A stretch of DNA of 64,000 nt from Actinernus sp. WN-2022 (GCA_030867875.1 JAOWCC010000936.1:13586095-13650094); one strand, 5' to 3'; positions 48,246 to 60,011 are shown, counted from the stretch's first letter. A program made the numbers and translations. Notes: generated by a model from the sequence alone, not told the origin.

Positions 48246-48512
48246 CATCCACAGCTAATGTTACAGTCTGACGTGCCTGTCCAGCTCTGCTAGTTGCAAT
48301 ACATGTGTAGTGTCCCTCGTATTTATTGTTATTCTCGACAGATGTGACCAACAAGTTACCATCGATAACAGAATGTAAGAAAGGAATAGCACTGCCATTG
48401 AATGTCCACGAAATCGATGGCTGCGGTACACCAGACGCATTACATGGAAATGTGACATTACCTCCATCTAGGATCATTTGGCTGACTGGTGTAATGGTGA
48501 ACTCTGGCTTAA
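48246..48512 (-). CDS. Exon 11: Ig domain, class N
   Basis: Phase 1-1, 267 bp. KPEFTITPVSQMILDGGNVTF with strand-B Cys, ISWTFNG, and EGHYTCIATSRAG. Strongly similar to exons 22, 30 and 38 and to exon 14, so it belongs to the third position of the P-L-N trio. Confidence 0.9.
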
Positions 48513-48961
48513 CTAAGACAACAAACAAATTATAAGCAACTAAGCATTTTTAAATGTAACAACTTAACACATTTTTTGATGACACATAAAAATGGAGACC
48601 TTGAAGTTTTCCAGCTATGCATTTCCCCCCAACACCATTGCTGTACCCTACATTGATATAAACTCAAACACAGAAACATGAAATATTCCCACTGAACATG
48701 AGCTATGCAATTTTCTGATTGGTTTCCTACTGATAGGCTGTCAGCTCATATCCCAATAGTAGAGGAAGTTAAATAGAAATAAAACATGGCTAGTTAATTG
48801 AAGGTTTGCTTAATTAAGCAAAGTAAAAATTGGTAATTTACTAAATAAATGGTTCAGGTATTCGTTAATAGCCCGTCAATTATATGGTTAGTATTCATAT
48901 GTGATTCACATTCAAAACATGACAAATCATATTTTCATTTGTCAAATAGTTGTCCACTTAC

Positions 48962-49255
48962 ACAGGACTTCAATGTTTTCTGTCACTGGTCCTTTACCAT
49001 CTACTCCATTGATGGCATAACATGAGTAGTTACCAGCCTCTTTGTACGTCACACCAGACCTCAGGTACAAATGGCTGCTGACGTTCGTTTCTGTTAGATT
49101 GCTTTGTAGTATAGTTGCATTCACCACAGGGTTGCCATGTTTTCTCCAACTTAAAATGGGTAGTGGAAATCCTTGACCATAACAATGTAACGTAACATTT
49201 CGTTTCCCAAGGTAAAGTATGTATTGACTTGATGGAACAAAAATACTTGCCGGTA
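48962..49255 (-). CDS. Exon 10: Ig domain, class L (shortened)
   Basis: Phase 1-1. VPASIFVPS, then VTLHC, LSWRKHGNP, and YKEAGNYSC; ends NIEVL. At 294 bp it is 45 bp shorter than the other L exons; what is missing is the stretch around the xxNDTxxVVQI segment between strands C and E. It is the first exon of the Ig array. Confidence 0.86.
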
Positions 49256-49767
49256 CTGTAAATAACAAAATAATTGGTCGTTTAGTAACCAATGTTACGA
49301 AGGACGAACGCTGCTGTGTCTGTACGCTACAATGGCTGAGGTCACACTCGCCAACGTTTTCTGTAGTAAAGCGCTATTTACTATAATAAACCCTTTTTCG
49401 AATGTGGCATCCTTTTCGTAGTTTACCATAGTAAACTCATCTCTAGTTAGTTACGATAGAAACGGCGGGAGGATGAAAATAAACTTTACTGCAGTAAACC
49501 TATCTGAAAAGTGTGGGTATGTCTCGTAGTTAATCTAAACCTTGTTGATTTAGGTAACATTTGTCAACTTTTTTGAAGCGTTTATCAGAAAAATGCAATC
49601 ACGTACAGAGATAGATTTATTGCCGTTCAGTCATTGCGTGCAAGCGATCAGAGTTAGGAGGATTGTAACATGCATCAGTCACCTTATGAGCTAGTTTCTT
49701 CGATGTACAGCGACAGGGATGTAGCAGTAAATCCAAGGCACGTTTGCATGTTTTTTTTTCATCTAAC

Positions 49768-50041
49768 CATAGTTAATAGAGTGGAATGGTTAGGAAATCC
49801 GGCAAATTTCAAAGGGGCTAACAACGGCGCTGCGATTTATGTTGGAAAGGGGTAAGACAAAAGATTGTGCACGGTCATAGTTTATAAGCGTCCCCTGAAC
49901 GACTGAACCCACACGTTTATATTGGCTGATTGATTAACATACTGGAATTTATATTGTGTTTTATGCACGGTAATAAGCGAACAAAGACATATAACAAAGA
50001 AGGTCGCTGAGTTTCATAACCATTCCACTCTATTAACTATG
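49768..50041. mobile_element. MITE with 7-bp target duplication, copy 1
   Basis: Starts CATAGTTAATAGAGTGGAAT and ends with the reverse complement ATTCCACTCTATTAACTATG. The 7 bases ATCTAAC flank it on both sides (49761-49767 and 50042-50048). 274 bp, no coding frame. Confidence 0.92.
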
Positions 50042-50439
50042 ATCTAACACATGTTTCTATACTTGGCATTCAAAGCCAATCATTAATTTTGGTTACAGAA
50101 AAACTGCGATATTCATTCAGCAATTCACTCTGTTCACTGCTATCTTGCTTTCTTCAACCTCTTTCTAATTGAATTATTTCAGCTATAGAGGCACAAAGCC
50201 TACAGATTGTATAACGCGAAGAAGGGATCAGTGAATTAAAAGCACATTACACATACATGTACGGCGTCAGTTACATACAAAAATCAGTATGACTCAACAA
50301 ATCCACAAATATAGTGAAACGTAACCCTTGAAACTCTGAAATCTTGTTTCCAGAGCGTGAAAAGAGCCGCGGCCGGGTTAAGATAGATACGTCTCTTCGA
50401 ACCATCATTGATGCCCATGCTTAGCTTCCTCTTAATACC

Positions 50440-51540
50440 ATTGCCAGAAATCTGGGACATGAGCCAGCGATTTCCTCTGGCTCAGATATTGCCGCGCCCG
50501 CGGTATAATGTTAGCGGTTAAGCACCATAAAACAAAATAAATACTCTTGCATTAAGGCAGACTGCTGCTTTATATATCTAGGGGCAGTTATGTGCCTATT
50601 TTGAGCTTCCATTCAATCTCCTTTGCTTTGTAATCCTCGAGCAGGTCAGACATTATTAACATCATATTGTAAGAACTTTGGTATAAACAAGTCTTCACGA
50701 ACCTGTACGGTGACGTGGAATTCCTGCCACAAGTCAAAACAGAGAGGGCCAGAGATGTGTTCTTTATTTAAGCTAAGCCAAAGCTTTCTTTATTAAAACA
50801 CTAAAACATTGTGGTACATAGAAATAAAAGCAAAAGAATAAGGGCGAAAACTCAAAGGTCTCTTTGTTCTCATAGAAATGCACTAAGTCTCTGCACGAAA
50901 AAAAACATCGAAATTATATCCTTCAAGCTTTCAGACTCCCTGTGTGTAATCCCACAATGCACTAAGAACTCACGTAAGCAAGAAAATGGCGGATGCCGAA
51001 GGTATAGCGGAGTTTGTTTCCTCGTTTTCTTGCCATCTTGACTCAAAACTAGATTTCAACATGGCGTCTTTACCATTTAATTGTATCCAAAGTTCAGGGC
51101 CTTCGGGAAGTAAATGGAATTGCGATATTACATATTTTACCGGCGATTAGAACGCATCAAACAGTGGTTTACTGACATCGAGTCGAGCACTTCTGCTGTA
51201 GCAAAGCCTTCTACCTCAAACTGACCGATAACTGCGTAGGGTTTGGACGATCTAACAGGAAATGTATGGGAAATCTGGAAGCTTCAAGGTGAAGAAAACA
51301 AACTGCTCGGGAAGAAAATCTGGTCTTCGTTGTAGATCGGTAATAAGGTGAGTGCAACGTTTGATCGATACTTTAATAATTTCGAGTCGAGGAACGAGTA
51401 TGTTAAACCTCTGAAGGCTACAAATTCTGAAAAGTAATTTTTTTCCCATACATTTTCTTATACAAAACGGCAGTCATTTTGTATTTTTTATGCAGTAAAA
51501 CGCATGCGCGGCGGCCATCTTGTCCCAGATTTCTGGCAAT
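50440..51540. mobile_element. Possible TIR element of 1.1 kb in intron 9-10
   Basis: ATTGCCAGAAATCTGGGACA at 50440 and its perfect reverse complement at 51521-51540. No clear target duplication; interior has a plus-strand open stretch (50811-51041) without recognisable domain. Confidence 0.45.
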
Positions 51541-51949
51541 GCAATAGATAGAGTTAACTACAATTGGCAAGTTTGCCAAAAAGGTATACATAAGGTAACA
51601 TTAAAATGAAGCGAATTATGTTAGCTCTCATAGAGAGCATAATGAGTAAAAGAAGAAAAAATAGCAAAACAACTACACGTTAAGGTTTCATCGCTAAGCT
51701 CGGCGAATGACCTTTGCGAATGCCTATAAATTTTAAGGTTAAAATTGGCGTAGAACAATAATTTTGTGATGAACAATAACGATAAATAGACTGCGTTTGT
51801 CTCGGAACTATCGGCTGATAGTTTCCCTTGATGTTCTTAAAACTAGCATATAAGCCATCGAACGTCCATTCCATCTAAATCGATCTCTTCGCGGCTACTG
51901 TTTTCATTTGATATGGCAATATGTGCACAGTCTAAAGAAAAATACTTAC

Positions 51950-52246
51950 AGTACGTCCGAAACTCTGCTGTCGAACTCCACAATCCTTCTCCGATGGAAC
52001 TTAGAGCAACAACTCTCACGTTGTATCGTGTATATTGTCTTAACGCTGTAATTGGAGTCACATGTGTTCTGTTTACTTGATTCTTTGTCACATTCACTTC
52101 GTTTGAGATATTGTGACCTGAAACACTGTACTGAACTTTGTAGAACAAAATAGAGCCGTCTCCTGGATCGGGTGCATCCCAATATACCTTTACTGACGTG
52201 GATCGAACATTTGAGATTACCGGCAAGGATGGTGCTGCTGGAAGCT
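51950..52246 (-). CDS. Exon 9: fibronectin type III domain
   Basis: A 297-bp phase 1-1 exon. The product runs LPAAPSLPVISNVRS, then VKVYWDAPDPGDGSI, YKVQYSV, and RQYTRYNVRVVALSSIGEG, the strand B tryptophan and the strand F tyrosine motif of FN3 domains. It is the only FN3 module found in the window and sits between the Ig-like exon 8 and the long Ig array, an unusual place. Confidence 0.9.
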
Positions 52247-52259
52247 CTAAATATAAGGA

Positions 52260-53085
52260 AAAAATACATATCTAGTGAAAAGTATAATGTTTCTTATTTT
52301 TCAGCAATTGGCTGTTTATATTTTATTGCCATTTTAGCCTAACAAGAACAACGTCGTATGCATTGGATATCACTTTTTTTACCCATTAAACAACATAAGG
52401 ATGAGTGGGAGATTCTAGGACCTTTTACAACTTGTCTCCGGTCTAAGTTCATTGTTTTAATATAACGATTTGCAGCCGCCAAAGGGTTGAAATACTCTAC
52501 ATACGTGATATAAAACCTGTGATGTAGCAGGTATTATTTACACACGACAAAAAAAATATGTATATCTAAAAATATAAAATATCTAAAAGTTCAATTAACA
52601 TTTTTAAAGTCATAATACACACATGTATATAACTGTTCTTAGTTCTGTCCGTCTTTAATTTAGAAATGATACGACAAAGGGATTTTCTTTTCTTTATAGA
52701 TCGTACTTCACTCCCTCTCTGGAGGGAGCGAACAATGAAACTTGTGTGATTTATCAGTGCTTATATCATGAAAACGTTTCAATGTTATTGTTTCACGAGA
52801 CACTCGCGAGAAACTCAAAGTGCCTGGCTGACAGTCAGCTGGTAGTATTTGACAAAGTGCAAACCGAAAGGTCTCTTAATGTCCCGTGCGTAGAATGTTT
52901 AGTTGTTTGAAATGGGTTTGATTGTAATTCGTTCAAAAGTGAGGCATGTCATCAAATAATTGTAATAGTACAAACGTTTTAATGTAGTTGTCTTAACTGC
53001 ATAGTTTGATCCCATAACAACCCTTTCACTGCTTTCAAAAATATTGTGTAGAGTTACAAAAAAAATCCCGTTGATAATTAATCAC
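52260..53085. other. Intron 8-9, no gene seen apart from the MITE
   Basis: AT-rich, includes CTCCCTCTCTGGAGGGAG, a short palindrome at 52711-52728. Confidence 0.4.
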
Positions 53086-53091
53086 TTACAC

Positions 53092-53374
53092 CATAGTTAA
53101 TAGAGTGGAATGGTTATGAAACCCAGCGACCTTCTTTGTTATATGTCTTTGTTAGCTTTTTTCAACTACTACCCTGCACAAAACACAATAGAAATTCCAA
53201 TGTCTTAATCAATCAGCCAATAGAAACGTGTGACTTCAGTCGTTCAGGGGACGCTAATAAACTATGACCCTGCACAATCTTTTGTCTTGCCCCCTTCCAA
53301 CATAAATCGCAGCGCCTTTGTGAGCCCCTTTGAAGTTTGCCGGGTTTCATAACCATTCCACTCTATTAACTATG
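53092..53374. mobile_element. MITE with 7-bp target duplication, copy 2
   Basis: Same 20-base ends as copy 1, 283 bp, flanked by CTTACAC at 53085-53091 and 53375-53381. The inside is inverted relative to copy 1 (CTTCTTTGTTATATGTCTTTG here, its complement there). Confidence 0.92.
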
Positions 53375-53506
53375 CTTACACAGATGAATCTTCATGGAAC
53401 ACAATGAGGATATTTCATTTCATGTTGAATCGAGTAGAATGAGTCATAGCATTGATCCGTACAACCTATGAATTGTGGTCGTTCGCTTATAAAACACCAT
53501 ACTTAC

Positions 53507-53869
53507 GTATCTCAATAAACATATCAGTTGATTTCTCCACAGGTCCATTATTGGTAAAATATCCATAGAACGCCTTACACGTATATGAAGAGCTGCATCG
53601 GATAACACGAGTTGACGGGTCCAGCCTGATACAACTGTAGTGAGCGTAGAAATACTCCGCAGTGGTGTAGTTAACTGTCAGTGTCGATGTAGCCGCATCG
53701 TCTGTATACGTAGGTTTACTGGGAAATCTAGTGATGTCATGGTTTTTATTCAACCAACGAATATCAACAAATGGCTCCCCATGCAGTATACAGGTAATGT
53801 CTGCTGATGACCCAGTTGTGGCTGTGAGATTACTATTTACTACTAACTGTGTTATACGTGGTGAAGCAA
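53507..53869 (-). CDS. Exon 8: cysteine-rich Ig-like domain
   Basis: A 363-bp phase 1-1 exon, the longest Ig exon here. The product starts (V)ASPRITQLVV, has ADITC and IRWLNK for strands B and C, and YTCKAFYGYF for strand F. It carries an extra cysteine pair (HYSC and VIRC) between them, not seen in the downstream Ig domains. It links the discoidin block to the FN3 domain. Fold assignment rests on the Cys/Trp/YxC pattern. Confidence 0.78.
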
Positions 53870-54289
53870 CTGGAAAAAGGAAAGAAATCGTTTAATGAAC
53901 GTACTCCAGGTAATACAAATGGTGCATGGTAAGAGAAGAATTTTAAATGCCTTTACTATTATGCAAATACATCCTCAACAGCTCTTTGTAATTAAGCAGT
54001 CTTGAAAAGCCGTAAACAACGAAAACAAATGGCTTGTGTGAACTGTACAATTCAGGGAACAGTGACGTGAAGGAAATAGTCATACAGTGTATAACACCTG
54101 TTTCTTGGAATATTTATTCAATGAAACCTCCCTCAAAAGATATTTGATAAATAAAGAGTATTTAGAGTATAATAAAAGAACATGTTTATAAAACTGTTGT
54201 ACCTTTCCTAATATCCTGTCTTAGCTATCACCATACAACCCTCTTAAATTTATGATTTAAAGAATATCCTATAATATATATATACCTAC

Positions 54290-54434
54290 CGTTTTCGCAG
54301 CCATACACGTCAACTCTCATGCAAGTTTTGTTATTTGCTGTTTTTGGAATGATGCGAACAAATCGTGCCCCAATAGGCTCCGATAACCAGTTGACTTTGA
54401 CGCGGTCTTTGTCTTTGTTTGCCTGAAAGGTTAC
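54290..54434 (-). CDS. Exon 7: C-terminal half of discoidin domain 4
   Basis: Phase 0 in, phase 1 out (donor GTAGGT). The product starts VTFQANKDKDRVKVNWL and ends CMRVDVYGCENG with the closing cysteine kept. It is nearly a copy of exon 1 in layout, so domains 1 and 4 appear to be one subgroup and domains 2 and 3 another. Confidence 0.85.
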
Positions 54435-54989
54435 CTTCGATAAAACGATGAAATTGACATTGTGTAAGAACACGTGAATCAAATTGCTATTTTCCTGTAC
54501 AAAAAGAAATTCAAGATATTCTACCGATTCAACGAATTCTAGGTAGTGCTTTCAACGGTCTATTTTGACCGTAATCTACAATATAATTTATCACATTTAA
54601 ACTGAGTTTAGAGGTATTTTTATTTAACAAAAATATACATAAATACCCAAGCAATAACCTTCATATTCAAACATATCTAATATGAATAATTAAAATATAT
54701 TTTTCCAAGAGTTAACATATTTTAGTGAGAGTTTTATCTTTATAACCCTCTAACGATACCCTGCTGTCATAAATGGAGGTGTAGATGGAGGAAACTTGAT
54801 GAAATCTTCATCTTGGTATTTTATCGTTAGACAGCATGACACGTTGAAAAGACAACTTACGCCGATCACAAAGGGTAATATTTTGTTCAACCGTTGACTC
54901 TATAATCTAAGATTTTGCATTTAGAAGAAAATACATATAAATACATAATATGGACCATAAAACTCCCCTTACATAAACAAAATAAATAC

Positions 54990-55270
54990 CTTGTTCTTGT
55001 GCCATTTTGTTGCGTTAAATCTAAACTGTAGTTCGAATGACGTAACCCAACTGTTACTAGTTCCAAGCCCTTGAGTTGCAACTCCAGCTATAGCTTTGGT
55101 CATTCCGAGGTCTATTTGTAAATAGGGGTCTGGTGACGATGAAATACACCAAGCAGACTCGCCATAAAGACGGCTATTAGACGAACGGTGATTAATACCA
55201 AGACTCGATGCCGCTAACAGCTTATCATCCGGAACACTTCCATCCTCCACTCCGACAGACTTTCTGCAAC
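54990..55270 (-). CDS. Exon 6: N-terminal half of discoidin domain 4
   Basis: I chose the acceptor CCATAAG at 55271-55277 because it gives a phase-1 entry and the normal opening CRKSVGVEDGSVPDDK; the nearby GCAG acceptor would shift the frame. Then LLAASS, SAWC, YLQIDLG, AGVATQGLG and SFELQF follow. Exit is phase 0 after WHKNK (donor GTATTT). Confidence 0.83.
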
Positions 55271-55437
55271 CTTATGGACAGTCGGCGATAAGAAAAATGT
55301 TAAATTGCCTAAATGCAGCTGGACGGTCACTGAAATTCCATAAGTATCACGACTTCTGTTAAAGAGGTTAAACTCCAGGATCCGCTTGTACGAAGCAAGA
55401 GTAAGCACTACCCAAGGGTTAAATAGTTAACCCGGCG

Positions 55438-55640
55438 TTAAACTGTACAGATTACAATTACATATTTAGCGATAACCTAGGGATAAAGTTACCCTTGCTT
55501 TGAACAACCTGGTCCAGTGTCTCAGTTAAATCACTAACCCGAGGGTAAACTGTACAGAATACAATTACATATTTAGCGCTAACCTAGGGATACAGTTACC
55601 CTTGCTTCGATCAACAGGTTAGGGTTAGGGTTAGGAAACT
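55438..55640. repeat. Two 75-bp tandem units plus TTAGGG-like tail
   Basis: TTAAACTGTACAG.TTACAATTACATATTTAGCG..AACCTAGGGATA.AGTTACCCTTGCTT occurs twice (55438 and 55541), then GGTTAGGGTTAGGGTTAGG at 55617. Two to three telomere-type repeats only; probably an intronic simple repeat. Confidence 0.7.
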
Positions 55641-56143
55641 CCACTACTTAGACTAATTAGCAGTTGCTGACGTGAGTTATGCCCATAGCCAAAAGGTAGG
55701 GCACATTGAACAATATACTGTAAACTGTTATTTCTACTGAAAATATTGGTGTACAATGTACATGTAATTACAACATTGTCACCTCAATAAGTTGGCTTTT
55801 CATCCGCTTCTTCAGATCGAATTGCAATTTAAGAAAGTTCGTTTTTGAGGAGGAAGAAAACAGGAAAATCCGAAAACACCCTCAAAGTAAGACTGAGATA
55901 CCATCAAACTCAACCCAAATTATTTTAGTCCCTTTCGGAACCGACACGGGCATATCGTGATAAGCGAAACCGTAAACCATGGCCACATCATCCCAACTCT
56001 CCTAATTATGTTTCAAAAGTACACGTACCTCAATGAATGTATGTTTTGATGTCACAAACCTGCCGCGTTCCGCTATGTCACGCCACACAGCGAAAAGAAA
56101 AGTAAGAAGAATGAAAATGAATAAATAATGGCATTAACATTAC

Positions 56144-56285
56144 CTTGTACGACACCATATACTTCAACACGTAATTGCTTGCGGGTGTTGAACGTCAGAG
56201 GGTAGAACCTGATAAACTTAGCGGCTGTCACGTGACCAAGGTTGTGCTTTACGACTGTGTTCCGGTCTGTATTTCCTTTAAACAC
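56144..56285 (-). CDS. Exon 5: C-terminal half of discoidin domain 3
   Basis: Forty-seven codons, VFKGNTDRNTVVKH at the start and LRVEVYGVVQ at the end; phase 0 in, phase 1 out (donor GTAATG). The closing cysteine is replaced by valine and the cysteine usually before LRVE is glutamine. It is the sister of exon 3 (both have NxDRNTxVKH), against exons 1 and 7 (QANKDK). Confidence 0.84.
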
Positions 56286-56289
56286 CTTA

Positions 56290-58740
56290 TATCATAACAT
56301 ATAATAAAGTACAAATACTTTCAGCATCTTCTTCATATTGGGAAAACATAAAGCATATATTGCATGAGGCAGTTTCTGGGGATTGTCTAAACAACAGGAT
56401 TTTTTTCAGAGTATCTCCAGTCTGCTTATGTCTTTGCTAACAATTGCCAATAGGAGATTGATTTGTGCTTGCTTCTCGCTGATCCTTCCTATTCTCAGAA
56501 GTACATATTGTGCTGACAATACTTGGCTGACTTATTCTAACCATAGAGGAAGCTTGTGATCTCTAAACCAAAAAAACAAATTCCAACGAAGCCTGAGGGA
56601 GCTTGTACTGCTCTCTCGGCGACTTCGATATCAGCTTAAAATGTTTCCAATCTCTTTGTTATATGCGAATTATTATTTGGCATTCGTTACATGTATTTTG
56701 CTTGTTAATTATTTGTTGTGTGTATTTTGTATTTTGTAGGGAAGCCAACTCTCTTCGGAAGCCATTTTCACATTGTTTGCAGCAAAACGCCGTGCGTGCT
56801 AGGTGATGACGTGAAAGTTCCAGTGATAATCTACTGTCACTAAAGTCCGACGTTAGTGAGTATATTGCCGGATAGCAACGTTTCAATTTATTACATCATA
56901 ATTACTGTAGAAGGAACGCCTACTGACGAAACATAGCTATTCAATTGTAAACTCGCGTGGATGTTTCCAATCAGAGGTTATTGGCCGTTTTTATATTAGA
57001 GATGTCTAAGACGTCTAGTGTAAAAACGGGAAATAAGACAGACGCAGTTAAATTTATCTTCCTCTGCTAAGTGCGCCCGATCGATGCATTTAACAGACGT
57101 CTAAGCCGTCTAAGACGTCTAAGAGGTGTAGTATAAAAACGAGACGCACTAAACTTGGACGCAATTAGCCAGTCAGGGTTTATTAGAAAACGATTTATGA
57201 AAGCTTTTATGTCGTCGCAACGGGTTCGCGTAATGGCGGACGTAAAATTCAAGATTCGGAGTCCAAAAAATAAGACTTCCCTTCGTCGTATCGAAAAACG
57301 GTCTGAACTGGTAATAATATATCAACTCTACTTTATGAATATGAGAAAAAAATGTCATGTAAGCATTTGATTTAATATGCCAATAATCTATCTAACAGAA
57401 ACTTATCTGCACGCAAGTAAGCAAAATAATGAATAGAATAATGTACTATAATTACAAGATGCGCAGTAATTTGTATAGCATTCAAGTAAAAGATTTGGGG
57501 GGAAATAAGCGTATATATCTATTTATTTCGAAACAGCCCCAGTAATTGGGAGTCTCCAATATAGTTATATTCATCTCTAAGTATTTAAAAAAGCAGGTAT
57601 TTTAAATTACGTTTGAATTGAGCTTTAGGAAGTACTTTAACAGAATTCTCTGTTCTTGAGTACTTTATATAATAACATTCATTTGTTGCAGAACGGGTTC
57701 TATACTTATGTGTTTGGCAGGTTTTCTTTAAAATGAATGTTCAATGGTGTTTATAAATGTGATATAGAACTGGTCTCATTTACAAAAATGTTAACTTTGA
57801 TTTTCTCAGCCAAAATAGGGCGTGTCGCCAAAATAACTAAACAACGTGACTCTACATCCAGAAGTTTAAGAATTCACGCGAGTCCGTGTTGTGCCCAAAT
57901 ATTAAGTGTAAACCGAGAGCATATGTATTTGAACTCTTAATCGGCAACATTAAGCTAAGGTTAGTCTATAAATAAATCAGCTTTAAATTAAGTCGTTTCT
58001 CTCTCTTCCGTATTGGATCGATTAAGCAACGAAAGCTCTCACAAATCAAAAACTTTAGCGAATAAATAGGTACATTTTGACTCTGTTCATCGCTATTAAA
58101 AAAGTATAAAAATCAAATAAGTAAACTGGACTTATTGGACAATTAAAACGGATTGCGATGAATATCTTAACATTTTGTCACCTCCGTGCTAAACGCCACT
58201 AAATACTGGATAACTATCGATTGCTGAGGTCAACCTCGGGTTTTCGTAGTTCAGCTAACGGGTTACTGAGAGAGTGCAGAAGCCTGCCATCGCAATAGAG
58301 TGCTGAAATGTGATGTCACAAATGTACAAAATTTTGATTTACAATTTTTGGACCATTCCGATTCGGAATGGCCAATATGACAGAACTGTACAAACCAAAA
58401 ATGAGGTACTAGATACGATGAATAGCGGCCGAGATCTTTTTGATACATTTTTGGTGTTAAAGAATATTTGGCATTCCAGTGCCCTTATATCGACCGCTTT
58501 TCATTGTATACACCTCATTTTTGGTGTGTAAGGTGCTTTTATGTTAATTTTTCTTTCTGAATCTGTGGTCAAATGTTGTTAAAGCGAACACTTTATTTTT
58601 TATGACGACATCACTTTAGTACTCTATACCTCGTTCCTATATGCTTCGCATATCCATGATGTAAAACGTTTACTTCAAATACTCTACTAGGGTAGACTTT
58701 TGATTTCACCAAAACATGAAAGTTCCAATATAAGTCAACA
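56290..58740. other. Intron 4-5, no gene seen
   Basis: 2.5 kb. Contains at 56983-57150 a small palindromic region (CCGTTTTTATATTAGA / TCTAGTGTAAAAACGG) with repeats of GTCTAAGAC and a second GTATAAAAACGAG. Plus-strand open stretches lack domain signatures. Confidence 0.45.
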
Positions 58741-58743
58741 TAC

Positions 58744-59054
58744 CTTATCTGCACCGTTTTCCTGGTACATTTGCCAATCATCACCAGTAATAGACATCTC
58801 AACTTTGTAACTCTTGCTCCATTCATCAGCTGCTCCTAATCCCTGAGTCGCTACTCCACACAGCAGATAAACTGAACCGAGATCAACCTCCAAATAGTCG
58901 TTGTCATTATTTGTTAGCTTCGTTGCCCATGCAAGAGGACTGTTCAATCTTCCCATCTTTGGCGCGTAATTGTTATTTAAAAGCGTCGTTGCTCTCAACC
59001 GATGATCTTTTATACTCCCGCCATAACGAATTCCTACAGGTTCCTGTTCACAGA
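58744..59054 (-). CDS. Exon 4: N-terminal half of discoidin domain 3
   Basis: Phase 1 in (acceptor TTATCAG), phase 0 out (donor GTATGT). The product opens CEQEPVGIRYGGSI and carries SPLAW, YLEVDLG, CGVATQGLG, EW and GDDW. The motif order is that of F5/8C; the ligand loop sequence differs from domains 2 and 4. Its second half is exon 5, across a 2.5 kb intron. Confidence 0.87.
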
Positions 59055-59310
59055 CTGATAAGGTGGAGAGAGAATTTAAATGAAACCAAAACGAACAAGA
59101 AATGATTACAATCCTAAAGTATACTAAGGGTTTAACGTAAAGAAATACCCTGTGAAGTTGTTAATAATTTATATGTGAACAGTAAGGAAACAACTTTAGG
59201 AATCAAACTATGGAAATAGATTAATTGTTGGACCATGAAAGCAAAAACAAGCCATATAATGTGATGGAAATTATGAATGAACTTCGTCCGTTCAGAATTT
59301 GTTGGCATGA

Positions 59311-59410
59311 TTAGTAGGTCAAACCTGTTGACATAGTTAGTAGTTCATACCTATTGACAAAATTAGTAGGTCATACCTGTTGACATAATTTACTTAGTAG
59401 GTCATACCGG
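59311..59410. repeat. 26-bp tandem repeat overlapping the exon 3 donor
   Basis: Four units TTAGTAGGTCATACCTGTTG.. at 59311, 59337, 59363 and 59394. On the minus strand each unit gives AGGTATGACCTACTAA or a variant; the last one is the true 5' splice site of exon 3. Confidence 0.8.
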
Positions 59411-59552
59411 TTTTCGGCGAGCCGTACAGCTCTAGTCTCAAACAGGCGGCGCTGTTGTAGGATATCGTGTTAACTCGCACGTATCTCGCTGTTAAGGCCT
59501 CTATCACGTCATGTTTTACGGGCGTGTTTCTGTCGACATTGGCAAGAAAAAC
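59408..59552 (-). CDS. Exon 3: C-terminal half of discoidin domain 2
   Basis: Forty-eight codons starting VFLANVDRNTPVKH and ending CLRLELYGSPKT, phase 0 in and phase 1 out. It has no methionine start and is easily missed. The usual closing YGC is YGS here, so the terminal cysteine of the domain is gone. The donor (GGTATGA) lies inside a short tandem repeat described separately. Confidence 0.84.
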
Positions 59553-60011
59553 CTTCAACAAATAAAAATGGAAATAATGAAGTAACAGTTTTATTATATA
59601 TGATTAGGAAAACACACTCACGTAGGAAAAGTAACTTTCAGCGATAACATTCCAAAATCATCTTATTTGCAGTATCTGAAAGACCTAAGCCGCGATTTCG
59701 TGCAGAAAAATATTACTTATATTTTGTTGGACATTAGCGAATGTTTCAGAACGAGTTTTCATTACTCTAAAATTTCTTGAATCAACATATTTCATTCTCT
59801 TCTGAAGCAAGAATAAACCTTTCTTCTCTACGTATGTCGGTCTCGAAATGTTTAGATAGCAAAAAATTAATAACACAGAAACTGTGACATTGACTTTGGA
59901 CTGATGCTAACAGTAACTAAAATTTACCCTAACACTGCCTAGCTCAATATATGAATATTGCAGAGCTTCTTATTACTATTGGTTTCAGAACAATAATGCC
60001 CTTTTATGCAC

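Noticed and set aside
49256..51949. A gene border between the FN3 exon and the Ig array
   Set aside because: Phases match across, no stop or polyadenylation signal in frame was seen after exon 9, and a normal donor follows it. Not excluded, only less likely.
55214..55270. Frameshift at the start of discoidin domain 4
   Set aside because: With the GCAG acceptor the frame is wrong, but the CCATAAG acceptor 7 bases upstream gives phase 1 and the expected CRKSVGVEDG opening.
55617..55640. Interstitial telomere
   Set aside because: Only about three TTAGGG units next to a related tandem repeat; too short to claim a telomere-derived site.
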